Of a stretch of 64,000 bases of DNA, positions 1 to 9,900 are shown one piece after another; position 1 is the stretch's first letter; every line of letters begins with the position of its first letter. The position numbers were made by a program, and so were the translations under genes. A model generated the notes under the pieces. It had not been told where the DNA came from. It ran no database searches and was given only the letters and a program-made list of their open reading frames with translations. This DNA comes from Limanda limanda (lineage: Eukaryota; Chordata; Actinopteri; Pleuronectiformes; Pleuronectidae): contig NC_083638.1 of assembly GCF_963576545.1 (NCBI RefSeq), forward strand, positions 28,927,900 through 28,991,899. Reading direction: 5' to 3'.

Positions 1-859
1 AAATGACAGCAGTAAAACACACAGGGCGAAAATCCTCCATCATAACCGTGAAATAAGAGAGAGCTGAGTGCCAAGTTCACTCACCACTCGCCCTGCGGCT
101 TTTGGCTCTGCAATATTCCTGGGACCATTCAGGACCAATTCAATAGCATCTGAAGCAGCACAATCTATCAGACAAACTGTGGACTCAGCAGGAAGAGCAT
201 CCATTTCTCATAGAGTCATTCAGAGTAGCCGGGGAGATTTAAGACCAACCACAGTGCCTGCTGATGCAGTGCAAGCCAACTGAAGACATTATTTTAGGAT
301 GCCTCATAATCACAAGGTTCACTGGAAGAAGAATGCATTTGTGCATTTATCCTCTAACAAACAAATAAATCTCCAGGACACAGATGTAAATGATGTCAGA
401 GTTTATTCTGGAAGCTAAAGGTCCTTTGATGCCCTTTGTAGGTTTTGGATTCATGTTTAAAGATAACTATAATTCTTTATTTTTTTGGCAAAATAAACAT
501 AAAAATGAATATGTCTTTACTCAAATTGTTTGATCAAATCTATTTACAATAGGAGAAGTAGTAGTAGATCTAAGGGAAGGTCCACTTTGATTTTAAAGAT
601 AAAGACCCAGTTGAAGCCGCGAATACATAGGAACATTTGTCATTTCTGCTAGATCAGCATTTAACGAAACAAATAAGTGAGATGTATCAGATAAAAGGCA
701 GAGTTAATAATATTTATATATATACAAACACACAATACTTATTCCATCAAGGATGGTTTTTATACTTAAAGACATCATTATGATTAAAAACCATACAAAT
801 GTATTTCGATGAACTCAACCAACCCAGAATAAACGATCTATATTTTTGTCAAATTTGTC
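1..859. other. left flank of the hatching-enzyme array, no gene recognised
   Basis: This AT-rich stretch lies before the first repeat unit. A 71-codon open frame at 68-283 has no recognisable motif and I do not call it. A short TA-rich tract sits near 715-725. Similarity to the array starts abruptly near 860, so these bases are unique flanking sequence relative to the repeat. Confidence 0.6.
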
Positions 860-1478
860 AAATGAGGCACAATCTGAGGCTACCTAACTTCCCCTCTGCG
901 TTTTTAGCCTGTTTGTTTATATTTTGTCAAGTCATCATTACATTTTAAAGATTCTTTGACTCCTAGTGCTTTATTTCCGAATTGTTTGTTTTATTCCTTA
1001 AAAGGACTATGATCAACTGACAATGCAACAATGACAGAGCCACTTTTACCATTATTCTACAGGGAGTTTTTTTTCTTTTTTTAACCATAAGGTAAACTAA
1101 CATCAGGTAACCTGCCTCCTTAAAGTGATTTCATTTTTAATTGCAAAAGAGTATGGATGGTGTCTGTGTGAGAAAAACGTAAGAGATTACGTTTGTGCCA
1201 AAGGTCGTTTCAATGGGAATACATATATTTATCACTCAGTTAAAATTTGTCATGCTTCTTCTTAAATAATAGAAGATCCTATTGGTACAAGTTCATTCTT
1301 CAACAAGTATTAAGCTTTAAAAAGTGTCACCTGTGTTGATCCACCTACTGACCAGAGATAACAAACTATGTTGAAACACTGGGTTTGTCAGTGGAGTCCT
1401 CCCTTGGAAGGTTTATTTAGGCCTAACATTGTGGACCCCAGCCCATAATAATCCTGCAGACACACCTGTAGAGGAGAG

Positions 1479-1485
1479 TATAAAG
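1479..1485 (+). promoter_or_regulatory. TATA box, HCE copy 1
   Basis: TATAAAG lies 93 bp before the ATG, which fits a start site about 25-30 bp downstream and a 60-65 base 5' UTR. An E-box-type CACCTG lies at 1463-1468. The base after TATAAAG is T, as in copies 3 and 7; the other copies have A. Confidence 0.75.
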
Positions 1486-1571
1486 TGCCTGGATAGCACT
1501 GAGTCAAACAGAAAGCATCAGGAGTGTCTCCTCTCCACAGAAGCTCCACAGCCGCCACACCCACCCTGAAG

Positions 1572-2450
1572 ATGACTCCCAGTGTCAGCCTACTGCTGCT
1601 GCTCCTGCTCGGCCTCTCTCAGGCTCATCCTCTTCAGGAGGAGGGAGTTGAAGAAGATGTTCCTGAGGACACCATGGACATCACCAACATGATTCTGACC
1701 TCAAACAACGCCATAGATGAGATACAAGAGGAGGAACTTGAAGAAGAGGTTCCCGAGGGCAGCATGGACATCACCACCAGGATTCTGACCTCAAACAACG
1801 CCACAGATGAGCTCCTGCTGGAAGGAGACATGCTTGCTCCGAGAACCAGGAACGCCATGAGGTGCTGGTCCCAGAAATGCCTGTGGAAGAAATCCTCCAA
1901 CGGTCAGGTGGTGATCCCCTTCACCATGAGCAGAGAGTTCAGCAGCATGGAGAGGCAGAAGATCGACCGTGCCATGAAATCCTTCCAGGGCAGGACCTGC
2001 ATCCGCTTTGTCCCCCGTCAGAACCAGTACGACTACATCAGCATCGAGAACAGAGGCGGATGTTTCTCCTCTCTGGGCAGAGTGGGAGGCAGACAGGTGC
2101 TCTCTCTCAACAAGCGGGGCTGTGTCTACTACGGAATCATCCAGCACGAATTCAACCACGCTCTGGGCTTCCAGCACGAGCAGACCAGGAGCGACCGCGA
2201 CAGCTACGTCAGGATCAACTGGGCGAACATCAACCAGCGGATGGCCTACAACTTCTACAAGTCGAACACCAACAACCTGAACACTCCCTACGACTACTCC
2301 TCCATCATGCACTACGGAAAAACAGCCTTCTCCATCCAGCGGGGGAGGGACAGCATCACCCCCATCCCCAACGCCAACGTCCGGATCGGCCAGAGGCAGG
2401 GCATGTCCTACTGGGACATCATGAGGATCAACAGGCTCTATAGCTGCTAG
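1572..2450 (+). CDS. hce: high choriolytic enzyme-like hatching astacin protease, copy 1
   Basis: This intronless gene encodes 292 aa. In teleosts HCE is a secreted zinc endopeptidase of the hatching gland that swells the egg envelope by cleaving chorion ZP proteins. A hydrophobic signal peptide spans residues 1-18. An acidic propeptide (about 19-93) contains a 30-residue tandem duplication (23-52 and 53-82) and LEGD with the aspartate-switch D86. The mature enzyme probably begins at N94, giving 199 residues. Zinc ligands are H192, H196 and H202 in HEFNHALGFQHE, with E193 catalytic; the Met-turn is SIMHY with M246 and Y248. C143/C292 and C164/C184 match the two astacin disulfides, and C98/C103 are the extra pair of fish six-cysteine astacins. 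The ATG at 1572 has A at -3; the 16 open codons before it contain no ATG. This is the only copy ending in TAG. Protein identical to copies 2, 3, 7 and 12. Confidence 0.95.
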   Translation: MTPSVSLLLLLLLGLSQAHPLQEEGVEEDVPEDTMDITNMILTSNNAIDEIQEEELEEEVPEGSMDITTRILTSNNATDELLLEGDMLAPRTRNAMRCWSQKCLWKKSSNGQVVIPFTMSREFSSMERQKIDRAMKSFQGRTCIRFVPRQNQYDYISIENRGGCFSSLGRVGGRQVLSLNKRGCVYYGIIQHEFNHALGFQHEQTRSDRDSYVRINWANINQRMAYNFYKSNTNNLNTPYDYSSIMHYGKTAFSIQRGRDSITPIPNANVRIGQRQGMSYWDIMRINRLYSC

Positions 2451-3084
2451 CAAAAATGCTGATGCAAAATACAGGAAATTCACCCTTTACTGTATGTGTT
2501 TTACTGTTATTAAATAAAAACCATAATCTTTGCAAGCAATGGTAAAGATCAAATTTATTTTAACTATGTTCTCTCAAACAGTCAGACAACAGCATATGTG
2601 ACGGCAACAAGTATCAAATGTCTATAATAAAGGTAACGCAACATGATTGCTGTTGTGTCCCTTATTTTATCTTTTGATTGTCAAAATAGAGCGAACACTT
2701 TTTTCTTGCACAAATTTACAATCCCTCAGCATATGTGAAGGACTTCTGACATTTTTTGGGAACATCATCCAAGTACTGGGAATAGGACTCTGTTCCATAC
2801 TTCCTCTTACGCTATTAGTTTCCATTTTTCTGAAGGATAAGAAAATGCCCCCTAACAAAACGTACTCAGGGTAACATGACAACAATAAAACGAATCTTCA
2901 AAATATAACTAAATATGTCACAAATTCAAGGGAATGCAGTTATAGGACACAAGCACACATGTAGCTGAACAATTCTTTGATCACAAACAAAAGATCTGGA
3001 ATTGAAATTTGTTTATCTGTATAAATGTCCAGTATGTGATCATAGAGTAAAGACAGAGGATGCATCTCCACTTCCTTTCTCTAC

Positions 3085-3537
3085 ACAGAAATGACACCAA
3101 AATATCCCTAATACAAACAATGCAACTTTGCGATGATGACATCGTTTGGAACTTAAGTCTATGCACTAGCGCTTGAGGGATGGAGCCGCAGTATCGAGGT
3201 CCATCTTATACATTTCATCAACAAATCGTGAGTCAGTGTCAGCTGTCAAGTTTCCCATGTTTTCATAGCATCAAATAACTAATTAAAACCAAACTTCCCA
3301 GGAAGGAGCACTTGAACAGACATCATTGCCATTACAAATATCTACATCAGAAGCCCTCTTTGACAAAATGTATTTGATGTGGACTTATATTTAGAATTTA
3401 GTCCATGTCCCATCCACCGACATTGAGGAGGCAGGATTCATGACCTGTACTTCAGCCAGCCACAAGGGAGCAATCAACACCCTTTTCCTTCATATTTTTG
3501 GATTTGTCCTGTGGACCGTCTTTATAAACTGTCTGTG
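3085..3537 (+). repeat. dispersed repeat block A, present once per spacer
   Basis: The block runs from AGAAATGACACCAAAATATCCC to the CTTTATAAACTGTCTGTG stretch, about 635-1087 bp after each HCE stop codon. It shares ordered landmarks with block B: AGAAATG..CCAAAATATCCC, a GAGCC..AACGAGGTCC/TATCGAGGTCC segment, ATGTATTTGATGTG, and a GGCAGGATT.ATGACCT segment. It also resembles the window end (63,730-63,955). It looks like a degenerate teleost interspersed element; I cannot name the family. Confidence 0.6.
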
Positions 3538-4221
3538 AATATGATGCATACTGTACCACTGAACTGAAATCTTAAATGACTACGACTAAGAGCACTTGGC
3601 TGTAATACAAATACCTGAAGCAATCTTAAGGTTAAAGTTTTGTTTTAATGTTACAAAACTAAAAATTTGAAAAACACATTTGCCAAGTTGTTTATCAAAA
3701 GGTCAGATCAACGTGGGAACAAGACTCTTTGATAATGTCATCAACGGTACATTACCAGGACCTTTAATAGACTTTACTATCAATTTAGATCTGTATTAAA
3801 TGTTTGATTGTGTAATTGGCTCATGATCAAATTTGCAATGCAAAGCTAAAGTCTCTATGTGTGTCTGTGAATCTAAAGAAAATAGAGACAATTCAAAAAA
3901 CTGCTTGGGACATTTTGCAGGCACTTTTGACACGGTCCCTAACATCAGCTCATCATTTTCCCATCTACAGTACTATCAAACCCCACAGGTGTGCAGGCTT
4001 CAGCCCTGCATGACGACGCAAAAATAACATGTGTGTAAGATCAGTGAAGTTCCCCTGATCTTTACTATTGCACCTTCAGATAGTCAAACAACCCCCTTAT
4101 CCTTTGGAGCCCCTCAACATCTAAACAGTTGATTGACTACAATCTTTTTTTTTTTTTATGGATAGTTCTCTTTATTAACCCTGTATAAAGAAAACCCCTT
4201 GTCTCCTCTTCTCCCCCACTA

Positions 4222-4558
4222 ACCAGAAATGGAGCCAAAATATCCCAGATATGAACAATGCATTCTTGCGTAGTTGGAGCCAGAGTCTGAAAGTAGCGAT
4301 TGGAGGATCAAGCCAAGGTAACGAGGTCCTGCAGACTCGCGCTCAACCAGTTGTGGGTCAGTCTCAGCAAATGATCTCTGACCACATTTTCTATAGCATC
4401 ATTAGCATTGTGTGATATAAAATACGCAAATGACAGAAAACATCTTCGAGAAATATGTATTTGATGTGTACTTTGCGTTTTTAGTTTTTGTCCACGTTCC
4501 ATACACTAACATGGAACAGGCAGGATTTATGACCTATGCTAAGGCCACTTTTTTGGAA
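4222..4558 (+). repeat. dispersed repeat block B, present once per spacer
   Basis: This is a second, shorter copy of the block A element in the same orientation, about 1.1 kb further on. The shared GAACAGGCAGGATTTATGACC and GTAACGAGGTCC landmarks identify it. It recurs at the same offset in spacers 2-11. The first unit of the array begins just downstream of where this block would end, so it sits close to the unit boundary. Confidence 0.6.
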
Positions 4559-5205
4559 CCTGAATATTTAGCTCTGTGACTCAAGTGTAATAAATGAGGC
4601 ACAATCTGAGGCTACCTAACTTCCCCTCTGCGTTTTTAGCCTGTTTGTTTATATTTTGTCAAGTCATCATTACATTTTAAAGCTTCTTTGACTCCTAGTG
4701 CTTTATTTCCGCATAGTTTGTTTTATTCCTTAAAAGGACTATGATCAACTGACAATGCAAAAATGACAGAGCCACTTTTACCATTATTCTACAGGGATTT
4801 TTTTTTTTTAACCATAAGGTCAATTAACATCAGGTAACCTGCCTCCTTAAAGTGATTTCATTTTTAATTGCAAAAGAGTATGGATGGTGTCTGTGTGAGA
4901 AGAACGTAAGAGATTACGTTTGTGCCAAAGGTCGTTTCAATGGGAATACATATATTTATCACTCAGTTAAAATTTGTCATGCTTCTTCTTAAATAATAGA
5001 AGATCCTATTGGTACAAGTTCATTCTTCAACAAGTATTAAGCTTTAAAAAGTGTCACCTGTGTTGATCCACCTACTGACCAGAGATAACAAACTATGTTG
5101 AAACACTGGGTTTGTCAGTGGAGTCCTCCCTTGGAAGGTTTATTTAGGCCTAACATTGTGGATCCCAGCCCATAATAATCCTGCAGACACACCTGTAGAG
5201 GAGAG

Positions 5206-5212
5206 TATAAAG
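5206..5212 (+). promoter_or_regulatory. TATA box, HCE copy 2
   Basis: TATAAAG lies 93 bp before the ATG and is followed by A, the commoner form in the array. Confidence 0.75.
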
Positions 5213-5298
5213 AGCCTGGACAGCACTGAGTCAAACAGAAAGCATCAGGAGTGTCTCCTCTCCACAGAAGCTCCAAAGCCTCCACACCCACCCTGAAG

Positions 5299-6177
5299 AT
5301 GACTCCCAGTGTCAGCCTACTGCTGCTGCTCCTGCTCGGCCTCTCTCAGGCTCATCCTCTTCAGGAGGAGGGAGTTGAAGAAGATGTTCCCGAGGACACC
5401 ATGGACATCACCAACATGATTCTGACCTCAAACAACGCCATAGATGAGATACAAGAGGAGGAACTTGAAGAAGAGGTTCCCGAGGGCAGCATGGACATCA
5501 CCACCAGGATTCTGACCTCAAACAACGCCACAGATGAGCTCCTGCTGGAAGGAGACATGCTTGCTCCGAGAACCAGGAACGCCATGAGGTGCTGGTCCCA
5601 GAAATGCCTGTGGAAGAAATCCTCCAACGGTCAGGTGGTGATCCCCTTCACCATGAGCAGAGAGTTCAGCAGCATGGAGAGGCAGAAGATCGACCGTGCC
5701 ATGAAATCCTTCCAGGGCAGGACCTGCATCCGCTTTGTCCCCCGTCAGAACCAGTACGACTACATCAGCATCGAGAACAGAGGCGGATGTTTCTCCTCTC
5801 TGGGCAGAGTGGGAGGCAGACAGGTGCTCTCTCTCAACAAGCGGGGCTGTGTCTACTACGGAATCATCCAGCACGAATTCAACCACGCTCTGGGCTTCCA
5901 GCACGAGCAGACCAGGAGCGACCGCGACAGCTACGTCAGGATCAACTGGGCGAACATCAACCAGCGGATGGCCTACAACTTCTACAAGTCGAACACCAAC
6001 AACCTGAACACTCCCTACGACTACTCCTCCATCATGCACTACGGAAAAACAGCCTTCTCCATCCAGCGGGGGAGGGACAGCATCACCCCCATCCCCAACG
6101 CCAACGTCCGGATCGGCCAGAGGCAGGGCATGTCCTACTGGGACATCATGAGGATCAACAGGCTCTATAGCTGCTAA
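5299..6177 (+). CDS. hce: high choriolytic enzyme-like hatching astacin protease, copy 2
   Basis: Intronless, 292 aa, with a deduced protein identical to copy 1. The zinc-binding helix is encoded at 5872-5907. It ends in TAA where copy 1 ends in TAG. The 5' leader has CCAAAGCC where most copies have CCACAGCC. Its poly(A) signal is at 6240-6245. All catalytic residues, six cysteines and the signal peptide are intact, so it should make functional enzyme. By its spacer it belongs to the same subtype as unit 6. Confidence 0.95.
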   Translation: MTPSVSLLLLLLLGLSQAHPLQEEGVEEDVPEDTMDITNMILTSNNAIDEIQEEELEEEVPEGSMDITTRILTSNNATDELLLEGDMLAPRTRNAMRCWSQKCLWKKSSNGQVVIPFTMSREFSSMERQKIDRAMKSFQGRTCIRFVPRQNQYDYISIENRGGCFSSLGRVGGRQVLSLNKRGCVYYGIIQHEFNHALGFQHEQTRSDRDSYVRINWANINQRMAYNFYKSNTNNLNTPYDYSSIMHYGKTAFSIQRGRDSITPIPNANVRIGQRQGMSYWDIMRINRLYSC

Positions 6178-8928
6178 CAACAATACTGATGCAAAATACA
6201 GGAAATTCACCCTTTACTGTATGTGTTTTACTGTTATTAAATAAAAACCATAATCTTTGCAAGCAATGGTAAAGATCAAATTTATTTTAACTATGTTCTC
6301 TCAAACAGTCAGACAACAGCATATGTGACGGCAACAAGTATCAAATGTCTATAATAAAGGTAAAGCAACATGATTGCTGTTGTGTCCCTTATTTTATCTT
6401 TTGATTGTCAAAATGGAGGGAACATTTTTTCTTGCACAAATTTACAATCCCTCAGCATATGTGAAGGACTTCTGACATTTTTTGGGACTATCATCCAAGT
6501 ACTGGGAATAGGACTCTGTTCCATACTTCCTCTTACGCTATTAGTTTCCATTTTTCTGAAGGATAAGAAAATGCCCCCTAACAAAACGTACTCAGGGTAA
6601 CATGACAACAATAAAACGAATCTTCAAAATATAACTAAATATGTCAGAAATTCAAGGGAATGCAGTTATAGGACACAAGAACACATGTAGCTGAACAATT
6701 CTTTGATCACAAACAAAAGATCTGGAATTGAAATTTGTGTATCTGTATAAATGTCCAGTATGTGATCATAGAGTAAAGACAGAGGATGCATCTCCACTTC
6801 CTTTCTCTACACAGAAATGACACCAAAATATCCCTAATACAAACACTGCAACTTTGCGATGATGACATCGTTTGGAACTTAAGTCTATGCACTAGCGCTT
6901 GAGGGATGGAGCCGCAGTATCGAGGTCCATCTTATACATTTCATCAAAAAATCGTGAGTCAGTGTCAGCTGTCAAGTTTCCCATGTTTTCATAGCATCAA
7001 ATAACTAATTAAAACCAAACTTCCCAGGAAGGAGCACTTGAACAGACATCATTGCCATTACAAATATCTACATCAGAAGCCCTTTTTGAGAAAATGTATT
7101 TGATGTGGAATTATATTTAAAATTTAGTCCATGTCCCATCCACCAACATTGAGGAGGCAGGATTCATGCCCTTTACTGCAGCCAGCCACAAGGGAGCAAT
7201 CAACACCCTTTTCCTTCATATTTTTGGATTTGTCCTGTGGACCGTCTTTATAAACTGTCTGTGAATATGATGCATACTGTACCACTGAACTGAAATCTTA
7301 AATGACTACGACTAAGAGCACTTGGCTGTAATACAAATACCTGAAGCAATCTTAAGGTTAAAGTTTTGTTTTAATGTTACAAAACTAAAAATTTTAAAAA
7401 CATATTTGCCAAGTTGTTTATCAAAAGGTCAGATCAACGTGGGAACAAGACTCTTTGATAATGTTATATTTCTACGGTACATTACCAGGACCTTTAATAG
7501 ACTTTACTATCAATTTAGATCTGTATTAAATGTTTGATTGTGTAATTGGCTCATGATCAAATTTGCAATGCAAAGCTAAAGTCTCTATGTGTGTCTGTGA
7601 ATCTAAAGAAAATAGAGACAATTCAAAAAACTGCTTGGGACATTTTGCCAGCCACTTTTGACACGGTCCCTAACATCAGCTCATCATTTTTCCATCTACT
7701 ATCAAACCCCACAGGTGTGCAGGCTTCAGCCCTGCATGACGACGCAAAAATAACATGTGTGTAAGATCAGTGAAGTTCCCCTGATCTTTACTATTGCACC
7801 TTCAGATAGTCAAACAACCCCCTTATCCTTTGGAGCCCCTCAACATCTAAACAGTTGATTGACTACAATCTTTTTTTTTTATGGATAGTTCTCTTTATTA
7901 ACCCTGTATAAAGAAAACCCCTTGTCTCCTCTTCCCCCCCACTAACCAGAAATGGAGCCAAAATATCCCAGATATGAACACTGCAATCTTGCGTAGTTGG
8001 AGCCAGTGTCTGAAAGTAGCGATTGGAGGATCAAGCCAAGGTAACGAGGTCCTGCAGACTCGCGCTCAACCAATTGTGGGTCAGTCTCAGCAAATGATCT
8101 CTGACCACATTTTCTATAGCATCATTAGCATTGTGTGGTATAAAATACGCAAATGACAGAAAACATCTTCGAGAAATATGTATTTGATGTGTACTTTGCG
8201 TTTTTAGTTTTTGTCCACGTTCCATACACTAACATGGAACAGGCAGGATTTATGACCTATGCTAAGGCCACTTTTTTGGAACTTGAATATTTAGCTCTGT
8301 GACTCAAGTGTAATAAATGAGGCACAATCTGAGGCTACCTAACTTCCCCTCTGCGTTTTTAGCCTGTTTGTTTATATTTTGTCAAGTCATCATTTCATTT
8401 TAAAGCTTCTTTGACTCCTAGTGCTTTATTTCCGCATAGTTTGTTTTATTCCTTAAAAGGCCTATGATCAACTGATAATGCAACAATGACAGAGCCAATT
8501 TTACCATTATTCTACAGGGATTTTTTTTTTTTAACCATAAGGTCAATTAACATCAGGTAACCTGCCTCCTTAAAGTGATTTCATTTTTAATTGCAAAAGA
8601 GTATGGATGGTGTCTGTGTGAGAAGAACGTAAGAGATTACGTTTGTGCCAAAGGTCGTTTCAATGGGAATACATATATTTATCACTCAGTTAAAATTTGT
8701 CATGCTTCTTCTTAAATAATAGAAGATCCTATTGGTACAAGTTCATTCTTCAACAAGTATTAAGCTTTAAAAAGTGTCACCTGTGTTGATCCACCTACTG
8801 ACCAGAGATAACAAACTATGTTGAAACACTGGGTTTGTCAGTGGAGTCCTCCCTTCGAAGGTTTATTTAGGCCTATCATTGTGGACCCCAGCCCATAATA
8901 ATCCTGCAGACACACCTGTAGAGGAGAG
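6178..8928 (+). repeat. array spacer 2
   Basis: It carries the GCCAGCCAC marker near 7647 and GGAATTATATTTAAAA near 7109. It shares TGTGGTATAAAAT near 8136 and AAAAACATATTTGCC near 7397 with spacer 6 only, which marks the two as copies of one parental spacer. Non-coding; blocks A and B are present. Confidence 0.85.
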
Positions 8929-8935
8929 TATAAAG
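8929..8935 (+). promoter_or_regulatory. TATA box, HCE copy 3
   Basis: TATAAAG, followed by T as in copies 1 and 7, lies 93 bp before the ATG. Confidence 0.75.
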
Positions 8936-9021
8936 TGCCTGGACAGCACTGAGTCAAACAGAAAGCATCAGGAGTGTCTCCTCTCCACAGAAGCTCCACA
9001 GCCTCCACACCCACCCTGAAG

Positions 9022-9900
9022 ATGACTCCCAGTGTCAGCCTACTGCTGCTGCTCCTGCTCGGCCTCTCTCAGGCTCATCCTCTTCAGGAGGAGGGAGTTG
9101 AAGAAGATGTTCCCGAGGACACCATGGACATCACCAACATGATTCTGACCTCAAACAACGCCATAGATGAGATACAAGAGGAGGAACTTGAAGAAGAGGT
9201 TCCCGAGGGCAGCATGGACATCACCACCAGGATTCTGACCTCAAACAACGCCACAGATGAGCTCCTGCTGGAAGGAGACATGCTTGCTCCGAGAACCAGG
9301 AACGCCATGAGGTGCTGGTCCCAGAAATGCCTGTGGAAGAAATCCTCCAACGGTCAGGTGGTGATCCCCTTCACCATGAGCAGAGAGTTCAGCAGCATGG
9401 AGAGGCAGAAGATCGACCGTGCCATGAAATCCTTCCAGGGCAGGACCTGCATCCGCTTTGTCCCCCGTCAGAACCAGTACGACTACATCAGCATCGAGAA
9501 CAGAGGCGGATGTTTCTCCTCTCTGGGCAGAGTGGGAGGCAGACAGGTGCTCTCTCTCAACAAGCGGGGCTGTGTCTACTACGGAATCATCCAGCACGAA
9601 TTCAACCACGCTCTGGGCTTCCAGCACGAGCAGACCAGGAGCGACCGCGACAGCTACGTCAGGATCAACTGGGCGAACATCAACCAGCGGATGGCCTACA
9701 ACTTCTACAAGTCGAACACCAACAACCTGAACACTCCCTACGACTACTCCTCCATCATGCACTACGGAAAAACAGCCTTCTCCATCCAGCGGGGGAGGGA
9801 CAGCATCACCCCCATCCCCAACGCCAACGTCCGGATCGGCCAGAGGCAGGGCATGTCCTACTGGGACATCATGAGGATCAACAGGCTCTATAGCTGCTAA
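9022..9900 (+). CDS. hce: high choriolytic enzyme-like hatching astacin protease, copy 3
   Basis: Intronless, 292 aa, protein identical to copies 1, 2, 7 and 12. The zinc helix is encoded at 9595-9630 and AATAAA is at 9963-9968. Its upstream DNA has two variants found elsewhere only before copy 7: AAAAGGCCTATGATC near 8455 and GAGCCAATTTTACC near 8494. Copies 3 and 7 are therefore the first members of the two duplicated blocks. Confidence 0.95.
   Translation: MTPSVSLLLLLLLGLSQAHPLQEEGVEEDVPEDTMDITNMILTSNNAIDEIQEEELEEEVPEGSMDITTRILTSNNATDELLLEGDMLAPRTRNAMRCWSQKCLWKKSSNGQVVIPFTMSREFSSMERQKIDRAMKSFQGRTCIRFVPRQNQYDYISIENRGGCFSSLGRVGGRQVLSLNKRGCVYYGIIQHEFNHALGFQHEQTRSDRDSYVRINWANINQRMAYNFYKSNTNNLNTPYDYSSIMHYGKTAFSIQRGRDSITPIPNANVRIGQRQGMSYWDIMRINRLYSC

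Larger units (their letters stand above)
2451..5205 (+). repeat. array spacer 1 (3' UTR, spacer and next upstream region)
   Basis: The poly(A) signal AATAAA of copy 1 is at 2513-2518. The rest is AT-rich and non-coding, with the two related blocks listed separately. This is the most divergent spacer: it lacks the bases ATATTTCTA near 3741 found elsewhere, has an extra CAGTA near 3968, and has a longer T run near 4146. Short open frames here recur in all spacers only because the DNA is repeated. Confidence 0.85.

Noticed and set aside
1524..1571. Sixteen in-frame codons upstream of the HCE ATG
   Set aside because: They begin with GTG and form the 5' leader. The hydrophobic signal peptide starts at the ATG at 1572, which has a good Kozak context.
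1862..2443. 193-codon + strand frame overlapping HCE in another frame
   Set aside because: It is a Gln/His/Pro-rich frameshift shadow. In copy 5 a single synonymous change in the real gene (CAC to CAT) puts a stop in it, so it is not conserved.
1791..2483. 220-230-codon open frame antisense to every HCE gene
   Set aside because: It begins at a non-ATG codon, is a shadow of the biased codon use of the astacin gene, and recurs only because the unit is repeated. No domain is visible.
2647..2874. 61-76-codon frames repeated in every spacer
   Set aside because: They have no domain, lie in AT-rich DNA, and frames change with small indels between units. They persist by repeat identity only.
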